From a virus: 22,565 nt of DNA. A program made the position numbers and the translations under genes. Location of the stretch: positions 1-22,565 of the IMG/VR virus record IMGVR_UViG_3300036830_000039; one strand, given 5' to 3'. Positions 5,833 through 12,505 of this stretch are shown in pieces. Below the pieces are notes generated by a model, which was not told the origin of the DNA, searched no databases, and was given only the letters and a program-made list of their open reading frames with translations. Position 1 is the first letter of the stretch, and every line of letters starts with the position of its first letter.

Positions 5833-6048
5833 ATGCCCAGCACGAATGTCAAGAACCTGCCAATCAGCCCGGCGGCGTCAGACCTCGGGCTGGGGGACCA
5901 GTTGATCCAGCAAATCCAGGATGACGATGAGGAGCGCAAGAAGCGCCTCCTCGCGCAGGCCAACCAAGCGGCCGGGCAGGGTCCGGGTTCGCTGGCCATG
6001 AGCCCGGCGGTGGCGTCCCTGATGTCAGGCAGAGTGAGCGGGATATGA
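5833..6048 (+). CDS. Small pre-portal protein (71 aa)
   Basis: A 71-residue hydrophilic protein with a charged helix in the middle (about residues 22-42, DDDEERKKRLLAQ) and flexible Gly/Ser/Pro-rich ends. It is joined to the preceding gene by the junction TAG GCC ATG and to the portal gene by ATGA, so its translation is coupled on both sides. There is no clear Shine-Dalgarno sequence. The composition suits a short adaptor or assembly factor; function unknown. Confidence 0.7.
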   Translation: MPSTNVKNLPISPAASDLGLGDQLIQQIQDDDEERKKRLLAQANQAAGQGPGSLAMSPAVASLMSGRVSGI

Positions 6049-7811
6049 TCGACGCGCAAGAGAACGATGAGCGGCAACAGGAAATCCTGACCGACATCTT
6101 CAAGAGGTTCGCCCAACTACAGGTGTGGCGCAACGTCTTCGCCCAGCAATGGGAGGAAGTCGCCGAACTCATCTTGCCGACCTCGCGCAACACCTTCTAT
6201 TTCCAGAACTTCAACTTTCCCGGCATGAAGAAGACCGACCGCCAGGTCGATGCGTCTGGCATGATGGCGCTGCATCGCTTCGCGGCGATCTGCGACAGTC
6301 TGCTGACGCCGCGCAATATGTTCTGGCACACCCTGCGGCCGGAGGTCGATGACCTGAAGAACGACCGCGACACGATGCTGTGGTTCGAGCAGGTGACGAA
6401 AATCCTGTTCAAGCTGCGCTACGCGCCCATCGCCAACTTCTCCAGCCAGAACCAGAACCACTACATCCAGCTTGGGGCGTTCGGCAACGCGCCCATGTTC
6501 ATTGACCAGGCCCAGGACGCCGCGGGGAACGCTCTGCGCGCCTTCCGCTACAAGGAAATCCCGCTCGGCGAGATGTTCCTCACGGAGAACCACCAGGGTC
6601 TCATCGACGGCTTCATCCGCTGGTATCGCCTCACCGCGCGCCAGGCCATGCAGAAGTTCGGGCCGGAGCGGTTCCCGAAGGCCCTGGAGCCCGCCCTGGA
6701 CCAAGGCAGCGAGTACCCCTACAACTTCCTGCATGTCGTCGCGCCCCGCAAGGACTACGACCCGCACGCGCTCGATCACCGCCGCCAGCCCTTCGCCAGC
6801 TACCATGTGAGCGTCGAGGGCCGCGTGCTCATCAGCGAGAGCGGCTACCACTCCTTCCCGGTGGCCGCCAGTCGCTATGAGCAGACGCCAGGAGAGACCT
6901 ACGGGAGGTCTCCGGCGATGATGGTGCTGCCCGCGTTGAAGACCCTCAATGCCGAGAAAGCCACGTTTCTTAAGCAGGGCCATAGAGCGGCTGATCCCGT
7001 TCTGCTTACTGCTGATGATGGTCTTATTGATGGTGTCAGTCTTCGTCCTGGCGCACTTAATAAAGGCGGCGTCAACGCTGACGGAAAACCCCTCGTTACT
7101 ATCCTCCCCACTGGAGAAATCCAAGTCTCCAAGGAAATGATGGATGAGGAGCGCAACCTCATCAACGACGCCAACCTGGTCTCCCTGTTCCAGATACTTG
7201 AGGAGACCCCGCAGATGACCGCCACTGAGGTCATCGAGCGCACGTCCGAGAAGGGCATCTTGCTGGCCCCGACTATCGGCCGTCAGCAGTCTGAGTACCT
7301 CGGGCCGCTCATCGACCGCGAGCTTGACCTGGCAGCGCGGATGCACCTGCTGCCGCCCATGCCGCCCGCGTTGCGCGAGGCGCTCGGAGGGTACGAGGCG
7401 AGCTACACCAGCCCGCTCTCGAAGGCCCAGCGCGCCCAGGAGGCCGCGGGCTTCATGCGCACGGTCGAGACCGTCAAGGAACTCGTGAACATCACGCAGG
7501 ACACGAGCCTCCTGGACCCGTTCGACTTCGACACCGCGATCCCGGAGATCGCCGACATCCAGTCGGTGCCGACCTCGTGGATGGCGACCGACAAGCAGAT
7601 CGCGCAGAAGCGCCAGGCTCGGGCCAAGGCCCAGCAAGCGCAGCAGCAAATCCAGGCCATGCCCGCCCAGGCGGCCATGATGAAAGCCCAAGCCGCGCAG
7701 GCGAAGGCCGGACAGGGCCAGCCTGAAGCACCGCCGCAAGGCGGGGGCATGGGTCAACCGGGCGGCATCGGCCAACCCGGCGGCCTGGGTCAACCCGGAG
7801 GTCTTCAATGA
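6045..7811 (+). CDS. Portal (head-tail connector) protein
   Basis: A 588-residue protein with the character of podovirus head-tail connector proteins: an N-terminal helical region (QEILTDIFKRFAQLQVWRN), an aromatic-rich core, and a Gln/Ala-rich C-terminal coiled-coil stretch (about residues 515-560). The C-terminus is a flexible Gly/Pro/Gln tail. It forms the ring at one capsid vertex through which DNA is packaged and ejected. The ATG overlaps the preceding stop as ATGA. Residues about 302-365 are encoded with quite different codon use (many T-ending codons) from the rest of the gene. That interval coincides with a membrane-protein frame at 6949-7140 in the +1 frame. Confidence 0.92.
   Translation: MIDAQENDERQQEILTDIFKRFAQLQVWRNVFAQQWEEVAELILPTSRNTFYFQNFNFPGMKKTDRQVDASGMMALHRFAAICDSLLTPRNMFWHTLRPEVDDLKNDRDTMLWFEQVTKILFKLRYAPIANFSSQNQNHYIQLGAFGNAPMFIDQAQDAAGNALRAFRYKEIPLGEMFLTENHQGLIDGFIRWYRLTARQAMQKFGPERFPKALEPALDQGSEYPYNFLHVVAPRKDYDPHALDHRRQPFASYHVSVEGRVLISESGYHSFPVAASRYEQTPGETYGRSPAMMVLPALKTLNAEKATFLKQGHRAADPVLLTADDGLIDGVSLRPGALNKGGVNADGKPLVTILPTGEIQVSKEMMDEERNLINDANLVSLFQILEETPQMTATEVIERTSEKGILLAPTIGRQQSEYLGPLIDRELDLAARMHLLPPMPPALREALGGYEASYTSPLSKAQRAQEAAGFMRTVETVKELVNITQDTSLLDPFDFDTAIPEIADIQSVPTSWMATDKQIAQKRQARAKAQQAQQQIQAMPAQAAMMKAQAAQAKAGQGQPEAPPQGGGMGQPGGIGQPGGLGQPGGLQ
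6949..7140 (+). CDS. Overlapping small membrane protein inside the portal gene (candidate lysis protein)
   Basis: A 63-residue frame offset +1 from the portal. The N-terminus is basic (MPRKPRFLSR). A long hydrophobic helix spans about residues 15-38 (PFCLLLMMVLLMVSVFVLA), followed by a polar tail ending in KSKSPRK: a single-pass topology seen in small holins and phage lysis peptides. Over this interval 37 of 64 portal codons end in A or T, against 5 of 36 just before and 4 of 36 just after (counted by hand). The portal wobble base is the second codon base of this frame, where T gives Leu, Val, Ile, Phe or Met. The ATG has a weak GAAGA 6 nt upstream. An alternative is a patch of foreign or AT-richer DNA, with hydrophobicity as a by-product. 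Function is inferred. Confidence 0.55.
   Translation: MPRKPRFLSRAIERLIPFCLLLMMVLLMVSVFVLAHLIKAASTLTENPSLLSSPLEKSKSPRK
7747..7808 (+). repeat. Gly-Gln-Pro-Gly-Gly coding repeat
   Basis: Three consecutive GQPGG units (each followed by Ile or Leu) encode the flexible C-terminal tail of the portal protein; the underlying DNA repeats are 18 nt long and slightly diverged. Confidence 0.75.
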
Positions 7812-8098
7812 ACATCATCGAGCGGACGCTCGCCTTCCTTAGGCGGCGTCGGCTGGCGTACAAGCTGGCCTTCAATCTCGATCACCCCGCCGCGCAGATG
7901 GTCCTGGAAGACCTCCAGAAGTTCTGTCGCGCGAGCGAAGAAATCATCTCAACAGACGCTAGTAAAATGGCGTATCTGGAGGGACGACGCAGCGTGTGGT
8001 TGCGCATTCAGCGCCATCTACACTTGACCCCGGAGCAGCTAATGCTGCTGTATGCGGCTCCTAACCTCAGAATTGCAGAGGATGATAACCATGACTGA
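7808..8098 (+). CDS. Bbp19-like small virion protein
   Basis: A 96-residue protein between portal and scaffold, the place taken by Bbp19-type proteins in BPP-1-like phages. It has a basic helical N-terminus (RTLAFLRRRRLAYKLAF), then a pattern like the Bbp19 family: a short segment ending in VLEDLQKFCRAS (about residues 32-43) and an EGRRSVWLRIQRHL helix (about 57-70). It overlaps the portal stop by 4 nt and the scaffold start by 8 nt. The stretch from about 7940 to 8090 is richer in A/T than its neighbours. The Bbp19 assignment rests on position and a faint pattern. Confidence 0.65.
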   Translation: MNIIERTLAFLRRRRLAYKLAFNLDHPAAQMVLEDLQKFCRASEEIISTDASKMAYLEGRRSVWLRIQRHLHLTPEQLMLLYAAPNLRIAEDDNHD

Positions 8099-8945
8099 CA
8101 CCCCCGCCAACGGCGACACGGGTGGCGCACCGGCTGGAGCCGACAGCGCCGCTTGGATCGCCTCTCTCGATGAGGATAGCCGCGGCTACCTCACCAACCG
8201 CGGCCTGCATGACAAGCCGCTCGCCGACATCGCCGCCGCTTCGATCAAGGCGCACCGGGAGGCTGAACGCCTGCTCGGCCGCCCGGCGACGGACTTCCTC
8301 ATCAAGCCCAAGGACGCCTCGGACGAAGCCAATCACCAGGCGATCCGCGATTTCCTCGGGGTGCCCAAGGACGCCACCGGCTACAAGTTCGACGGCCTGA
8401 AGTTCGCGGACGGCACCGACCTCGATCCGGCCACTCAGGACTGGCTCCGCGGCGTGGCCACGAAGATCGGCCTGCCCGCCGAGCGCGCGGGCGAGTTCGC
8501 CCAGGAGTTCATCAGGTTCTCCGACGCGGCCGAAGCCGACGCGAGCGCCGAGACGACCGCCAAGGTCGAGGAGGGCCGCGCCGCGCTCAAGGCGAATTGG
8601 GGGCAGAGCTACGACGCCAACATGGTCGTGGCCAAAAATGCCTTCAGCACCGTGATGCAGGAGAGCGGGCTCACCCCCGAGCAGTACGGCGAGGCCATGA
8701 CCGCCCTGGAGAACCAGGTCGGCTACAAGGGCCTCATGGAGGTCTTCCGCACCATCGGCCTGAAGATGGGCGAGGACAAGTTCGTCTCCAACGACGCCAA
8801 GACGGGCCTGATGACCCGCGATGGCGCGACGGCGAGGCTGAACGAACTCAAGGCGGACCAGGCGTGGGTGACGCGCCTGAACAACGGCGACACCGCCGCC
8901 CGCAAGGAGTTCGAGCAACTCACCACGATCATGTCGGCGGACTAG
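8091..8945 (+). CDS. Capsid scaffold protein
   Basis: A 284-residue acidic, Ala-rich, helical protein immediately before the capsid genes, as expected for a podovirus scaffold. The N-terminal third contains the usual scaffold-type sequence WIASLDEDSRGYLTNRGL (about residues 22-39) followed by AHREAERLLGRPATDFLIK, and the remainder is coiled-coil-like. It would guide assembly of the prohead and then leave. ATG 8091 is preferred over upstream in-frame starts because AGAGG lies about 10 nt ahead of it; the gene overlaps the previous stop. Confidence 0.85.
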   Translation: MTDTPANGDTGGAPAGADSAAWIASLDEDSRGYLTNRGLHDKPLADIAAASIKAHREAERLLGRPATDFLIKPKDASDEANHQAIRDFLGVPKDATGYKFDGLKFADGTDLDPATQDWLRGVATKIGLPAERAGEFAQEFIRFSDAAEADASAETTAKVEEGRAALKANWGQSYDANMVVAKNAFSTVMQESGLTPEQYGEAMTALENQVGYKGLMEVFRTIGLKMGEDKFVSNDAKTGLMTRDGATARLNELKADQAWVTRLNNGDTAARKEFEQLTTIMSAD

Positions 8946-8948
8946 GCC

Positions 8949-9131
8949 ATGCCTTCTTCCTCCGGCGCACAGCATCGCTTCATGGCCATGGCCTCGACGG
9001 CTAAGGGCAGAGCGCGGCTGCGCGCCGAGGGGAAGAAGATGCCGCCCCAATCCGTCGCAACGGAGTTCCGCCACGCGGACAAGGGGCGGCGCTTTGCCGC
9101 CAAGCTGAAGGGCAAGAGCCATGGCAAGTAA
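8949..9131 (+). CDS. Small basic protein (60 aa) after the scaffold gene
   Basis: A 60-residue, strongly basic protein (AQHRFMAMASTAKGRARLRA near the start, ending KGKSHGK). Short basic proteins with the pattern S-x-A-Q-x-R-F-M followed by a K/R-rich segment and an FxxADKG motif (here FRHADKGRRF) are common beside capsid genes of tailed phages; they resemble, but I cannot assign them to, the small DUF3008-like group. It is joined to the scaffold gene by TAG GCC ATG. Binding to DNA or to the capsid interior is a guess from charge. Confidence 0.7.
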   Translation: MPSSSGAQHRFMAMASTAKGRARLRAEGKKMPPQSVATEFRHADKGRRFAAKLKGKSHGK

Positions 9132-9297
9132 GAAGTTCATCGCGAAGGCGATCAAGCACCCCGGCGCGATGACCGCGGCGGCCAAGCGTGAGGGCGTGTC
9201 GAACGCCAAGTACGAGCAGGAGCACAAGCACGACAGCGGCAAGGCTGGCCAGCGTGCGCGGCTCGCGATTACGCTCGGCAAGATGCGCCGCAAGTGA
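9121..9297 (+). CDS. Tiny basic protein (58 aa) before the capsid promoter
   Basis: A 58-residue frame starting MASKKFIAKAIKHPGAM and ending KMRRK. The pattern I-K-x-P-G-A (residues about 11-16), an AAAKREG turn and a C-terminal A-x-L-x-x-T-L-x-K-M segment are seen in small proteins near phage structural genes. Its ATG follows AAGGG at about 9 nt and overlaps the previous gene by 11 nt. The strong positive charge and the tandem position with another basic protein suggest a related job. It ends six nucleotides before promoter P3. Confidence 0.7.
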   Translation: MASKKFIAKAIKHPGAMTAAAKREGVSNAKYEQEHKHDSGKAGQRARLAITLGKMRRK

Positions 9298-9302
9298 GGG
9301 GC

Positions 9303-9331
9303 TTGACAGCCCCCGGCGCTTCGGCTATCTT
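9303..9331 (+). promoter_or_regulatory. Promoter P3 for the capsid genes (sigma70 type)
   Basis: TTGACA at 9303-9308, a 17-nt spacer, and TATCTT at 9326-9331, preceded by GAGGGGC as in P2 and nearly so in P1. It matches CTTGAC-N17-CTATCT, close to the alphaproteobacterial housekeeping consensus. Predicted start is about 9338, giving the capsid mRNA a leader of about 210 nt. Confidence 0.85.
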
Positions 9332-9407
9332 CAGCCTGGGTCGCCCCCTCATACGCCTGAAGCCGGTTCGCGCAAGCGTCCGGCGCGTGGAGGGGAGACC
9401 TGGGGCT

Positions 9408-9449
9408 CGCCAGGGGCGGGTGCGTGCGCGACACCGCCTGCCCCTGGTG
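9408..9449 (+). other. Hairpin in the capsid mRNA leader
   Basis: CGCCAGGGGC (9408-9417) pairs with GCCCCTGGTG (9440-9449), 10 bp with one G-U, and the 22-nt loop can pair further. It lies between P3 and the capsid start, so it is an RNA-stability or translation element rather than a terminator for the capsid gene itself. Confidence 0.55.
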
Positions 9450-9468
9450 GACTTCAAGCGGACACACC

Positions 9469-9476
9469 GTTTAAAC
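9469..9476. promoter_or_regulatory. GTTTAAAC palindrome, site 9
   Basis: Intergenic copy of YGTTTAAACR in the capsid leader, about 130 nt downstream of the P3 start point and 73 nt before the capsid ATG. Confidence 0.65.
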
Positions 9477-9549
9477 GGCCCCGCGTCAGACTGCCCGGCC
9501 CCCTTTTGGACACGGCCACGAACCCAACCCGTGAACCCAAGAGGACATC

Positions 9550-10479
9550 ATGTCTGAGAACCTCGTCAAACTGTGGACCACGCAATTCACCACGCTGCTG
9601 GAACTCAAGCTCCAGCAAAAGGGCTCGAAGCTCCGTGGGCGGGTCCGCGAAGGGTCGCACGTCGGCAAGCTGGCGTCGCCCATCAACCAAGTGTCCGCGG
9701 TCCAATCGCGTGCTCCGGCGGGGCGCTTCGCCCCCATGGCTCGCGTGGACGCCGACTTCACCCGCCGCTGGGTCTTCCCCACCGACCGGGAGCTTCCGCA
9801 ACTCGTGGACAGCTTCGATGAACTGCGCACCATCGTGGACCCCAAGTCCATGTACGTCGAGAACGCGGCCAATGCCTTCGGCCGTGACCACGACGACGCG
9901 ATCATCGGCGCGGCCTTCGGGACGGCGCAAGTCGGCACCGACAACGCCTCGCTCTCCTCGGAGACCTGGGCCTCCATCTCCTCGAACTTCACCGTCGCTG
10001 AGAACTTCAAGGCGGCGTCGGAGACCGGGCTGACGGTGGCCAAGATGATCGAGGCCAAGCGCATCCTGGAACACTACCACAACGACCTGGAGACCGACGA
10101 CCTCACCATCGTCATCGGCTCCAAGCAGCACTCCGACCTCCTGAACCAAGTCCAGGTGGTCTCGACCGAGTTCAACGACCGGCCGGTGCTAGTCGAGGGC
10201 CGCGTGACGCGCTTCCTCGGCTACAACGTGGTGGTCTCGGAGCGCCTCCAGTTCCGCTCGGACGACGCCGATGCCCGCCAGGTCATCGTGTTCGTCAAGT
10301 CGGGGCTGTACCTCGGCGTCTGGCAGGACACCTACAACCGCATCTCTCAGCGCAACGACCTGTCGTCGGAGCCCTGGCAGGTGTACTCCAAGCACACGTT
10401 CGGCGCAACGCGCACGCAGCCCGGCAAGGTCATCGAGATCGACTGCCTGGACAGCACCGGCGCGGACATCACGCCGTAA
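9550..10479 (+). CDS. Major capsid protein
   Basis: A 309-residue protein directly after the scaffold block, with its own promoter, the long leader and a good AGAGGA ahead of the ATG, all expected for the most abundant virion protein. The length and the sequence pattern (a polar N-terminal arm with KLRGRVREG, then VDADFTRRWVFPTDRELPQL, and a C-terminal beta-rich part with VIVFVKSGLYLGVW) suit the HK97-fold capsid of BPP-1-like podoviruses (Bbp17 type). No cleavage signal is evident, so the arm is probably retained. Confidence 0.88.
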   Translation: MSENLVKLWTTQFTTLLELKLQQKGSKLRGRVREGSHVGKLASPINQVSAVQSRAPAGRFAPMARVDADFTRRWVFPTDRELPQLVDSFDELRTIVDPKSMYVENAANAFGRDHDDAIIGAAFGTAQVGTDNASLSSETWASISSNFTVAENFKAASETGLTVAKMIEAKRILEHYHNDLETDDLTIVIGSKQHSDLLNQVQVVSTEFNDRPVLVEGRVTRFLGYNVVVSERLQFRSDDADARQVIVFVKSGLYLGVWQDTYNRISQRNDLSSEPWQVYSKHTFGATRTQPGKVIEIDCLDSTGADITP

Positions 10480-10503
10480 CGGGCAGCGAGAAGGAGAACA
10501 GCC

Positions 10504-11091
10504 ATGTCTGCCGATACCCTCAAGTCCGCTTCGATCACCAACCTCGACGCCTCCACGCTGACGCCCAACACTTCGGGCGAAGGCGGGGCGGGCATCCTGC
10601 GCGAGATCAGCGATTTCGTCACTCCCACCACAGGCGGCCTGGGCGATACGACCTCGACCTACCGCATCCTCCGTCTCGCCTCCAACGTCGTCCTGAAGGC
10701 TCTCCGGCTCGAAGCCGGGGCCGTCCTGGACAGCGGCGGCGCGTCGGCGGCCCTGAAGGTGGACGTGGGCGCATACTACAGCGACAGCACGAACAACGAC
10801 GGCACCGCCCCGGCCAACAGCGGCGTGGTCATCAATGACAACTGCTTCGCCGACGCCCGCGCGTTCGGGACCACGGCCGATAACGTGGTCTCGGGCATCG
10901 CCAAGCAAGGCGACCTGAACGTCGATGCGATGTCCAGCCTCAACCGGAACCTCATCAACAGCCAACTCTGGAAACAGGTCGGCCTGTCGAGCGACCCCGG
11001 CGGCTACATCGACATCGTTGTCACCGTCGAGACCGCGGCGAATACCGCGGTTGCGACCCCCTTCGCCCTCCGGGCGATGTTCGTCCAGTAA
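10504..11091 (+). CDS. Capsid decoration (cement) protein candidate
   Basis: A 195-residue protein, beta-rich after residue 50, with the pattern TYRILRLASNVVLKALRLEA (about residues 52-71) then a run ending VDVGAYYSD. The gene follows the capsid gene by 24 nt with a strong AAGGAG, and a terminator-like hairpin comes right after it, so it is made at capsid levels. In BPP-1 the equivalent place is held by the cement protein (Bbp16), a jelly-roll on the capsid surface. The identification is from place, size and beta character. Confidence 0.7.
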   Translation: MSADTLKSASITNLDASTLTPNTSGEGGAGILREISDFVTPTTGGLGDTTSTYRILRLASNVVLKALRLEAGAVLDSGGASAALKVDVGAYYSDSTNNDGTAPANSGVVINDNCFADARAFGTTADNVVSGIAKQGDLNVDAMSSLNRNLINSQLWKQVGLSSDPGGYIDIVVTVETAANTAVATPFALRAMFVQ

Positions 11092-11106
11092 GGCGAGCAA
11101 GGTGGC

Positions 11107-11136
11107 GCGGGCCGGGCTTAACCTCCCCCGGCCCGC
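11107..11136 (+). terminator. Terminator-like hairpin after the decoration gene
   Basis: A perfect 10-bp stem, GCGGGCCGGG (11107-11116) with CCCGGCCCGC (11127-11136), around a 10-nt loop, 15 nt after the decoration stop. The following T-rich stretch (TTCCTTT) is broken, so it may terminate only part of the transcripts and hold capsid expression above that of the tail genes. Confidence 0.65.
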
Positions 11137-11157
11137 CCGCTTCCTTTGGAGACCCCG

Positions 11158-11280
11158 ATGACCCTTGTACAGACCATCCTGAACCTGGTGTCGGCCCTGA
11201 ACTCCGTCCCCACGGCTGTGACCGCGGCCAAGGCGGCGCTTCAAGACTTCGAGACCTTTCTCACCACCAACCTTCCGTAG
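11158..11280 (+). CDS. Tiny hypothetical protein (40 aa)
   Basis: A 40-residue frame (MTLVQTILNLVSALNSVPTA at the start) with GGAGA 7 nt ahead of its ATG. It is predicted to be two amphipathic helices with no strong membrane segment. The start context GGAGACCCCGATGACC is nearly the same as that of the next gene (GGAACCCCCGATGACC), which supports both. Function unknown; a small capsid or tail accessory is possible. Confidence 0.5.
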   Translation: MTLVQTILNLVSALNSVPTAVTAAKAALQDFETFLTTNLP

Positions 11281-11365
11281 GGCCTTCGGCCTGTGGACCA
11301 CTCGCCAGCGAACCCTGGCCGGAACCCTCCTCGCCCTTCGACAGATCGCAGAACTGGAACCCCCG

Positions 11366-11716
11366 ATGACCCGCAAGCTCCTCACCCTCACGAAAGGCGC
11401 TGACAGCAACAGCGACGGGCGGCCGAGCATGGCGCAAGGTGGCGGCGCGGGTCCAGTCACCAGCTACGACTACACCAACGTGGCCGCCGACATCGCCACC
11501 CTCGTGGCGGATGGCGCGACCCCCACCCAGGCCCACGTCACCGCCCTCAACGGGCACTGGACCACGCTGAAGGCCAGTCTCGACGCCATCGCCGCGGAAA
11601 CCGGCGACGTGTACCTCTCGGTGGACACGTCCAAGATCGTCACCACCAACGACCTGAAGGCCGCGCTTGACAATCTGTTCAAGATGGCGCAATCTTCTGG
11701 CCTCGTGACCGCCTAA
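11366..11716 (+). CDS. Small virion-region protein (116 aa)
   Basis: A 116-residue protein of no family I know. The first 30 residues are polar and Gly-rich, and the rest is mostly helical (VAADIATLVADGATPTQAHV). There is no membrane segment. It sits between the capsid decoration block and the tail genes and is followed after 12 nt by the next gene. A possible promoter-like pair in its last codons is listed separately. Confidence 0.65.
   Translation: MTRKLLTLTKGADSNSDGRPSMAQGGGAGPVTSYDYTNVAADIATLVADGATPTQAHVTALNGHWTTLKASLDAIAAETGDVYLSVDTSKIVTTNDLKAALDNLFKMAQSSGLVTA
11667..11695 (+). promoter_or_regulatory. Possible weak promoter P4 inside the 116-aa gene
   Basis: TTGACA (11667-11672), a 17-nt spacer, then CAATCT (11690-11695). 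The -35 and spacing match P1-P3 but the -10 lacks its first T and the upstream GGGG is absent. It would serve the gene at 11729. Confidence 0.3.
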
Positions 11717-11728
11717 AGGAGCACCCCC

Positions 11729-11947
11729 ATGGCCAACGTCTCATTCTCCGTGACCTACGGGTTCGACGCCGAACTCGGCGACACGTCCGCAGTCACCGAG
11801 GGCACCAGCGCGCCGGGCGCGGGTGATGTGGAAGTCCGCATCAACTCGGCCACGATCAACCAGAAGCAACTCTATCACGCTCTGGAGCAAATCTGGCGCT
11901 TCGCCTCGGACCCGCTGCAATCCACGTCCGTCCTCCCCATCGTGTGA
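11729..11947 (+). CDS. Small virion-region protein (72 aa)
   Basis: A 72-residue protein with an excellent AAAGGAG before its ATG. The first half is beta-like and acidic (MANVSFSVTYGFDAELGDTS); the second half contains a helix with an LYHALEQIWRFASD stretch. It lies 9 nt ahead of the 179-residue decoration-like gene. Not recognised. Confidence 0.65.
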   Translation: MANVSFSVTYGFDAELGDTSAVTEGTSAPGAGDVEVRINSATINQKQLYHALEQIWRFASDPLQSTSVLPIV

Positions 11948-11956
11948 GGCACGGCC

Positions 11957-12496
11957 ATGGCCCTGTACACGCCCCCCAAGCCGACGCTGCTGGTCTCGAC
12001 CCTCACGCGCCCGGCCGACACCAACGCCTACGCGCAGAACGACCTCATCGCCTCCTCGACCACGGCGGGGTCGGTCGTCGTGCCCAGCTTCGTGGCGGAC
12101 ATTGACGAGACCGACCTCATCGAGATCACGGGCGGCATCCTCTATACCAGCGGCGAGGCTGTCGCGACCTTCGCGGTCCACGTCGATCTGTGGTCTGTCG
12201 CGCCGACGTTCACGAACGGCGACAATGGCACCTACGCCATCGCCTCGGGCATGGCCTCTTGGCTCGGGCACTTGTCGAGCGACGTGGTGGGCACCTTCGG
12301 GCGCGGCACTGATGGCGCGGCCATGGACCTGAGCCCCGGCTCGACCTACCTGTCCGGCTACTCGACCGAAGGCATCTTTTGGGCGCGCAAGCCCGGCGAC
12401 AAGCTGTACTGGTCGATGTACGAGAGCGACAGCACCGGCATGACCCCGACCTCTGGCGAGACGTTCAGGCTCTCACTCCGGGCCAACCAGCACTAG
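11957..12496 (+). CDS. Beta-rich virion protein, decoration-like (179 aa)
   Basis: A 179-residue beta-rich protein. The stretch STLTRPADTNAYAQNDLIA (about residues 14-32) is a pattern I associate with a family of phage surface or decoration proteins, where R-P-A-x-T-x-x-Y-x-x-x-D comes before a jelly-roll-type domain. It lies between the capsid block and the tail adaptor, so it could decorate the head or the head-tail junction. The family is recognised by pattern only and no exact name is claimed. Confidence 0.65.
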   Translation: MALYTPPKPTLLVSTLTRPADTNAYAQNDLIASSTTAGSVVVPSFVADIDETDLIEITGGILYTSGEAVATFAVHVDLWSVAPTFTNGDNGTYAIASGMASWLGHLSSDVVGTFGRGTDGAAMDLSPGSTYLSGYSTEGIFWARKPGDKLYWSMYESDSTGMTPTSGETFRLSLRANQH

Positions 12497-12505
12497 GAGG
12501 CTCCC

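Noticed and set aside
6117-7808. Minus-strand frame of 563 codons opposite the portal
   Set aside because: Same shadow composition; only the 6949-7140 plus-strand frame shows an independent codon-use signal.
8024-8052. Promoter upstream of the scaffold gene (TTGACC)
   Set aside because: No acceptable -10 at 16-18 nt, and the GGGG extension found at P1-P3 is missing.
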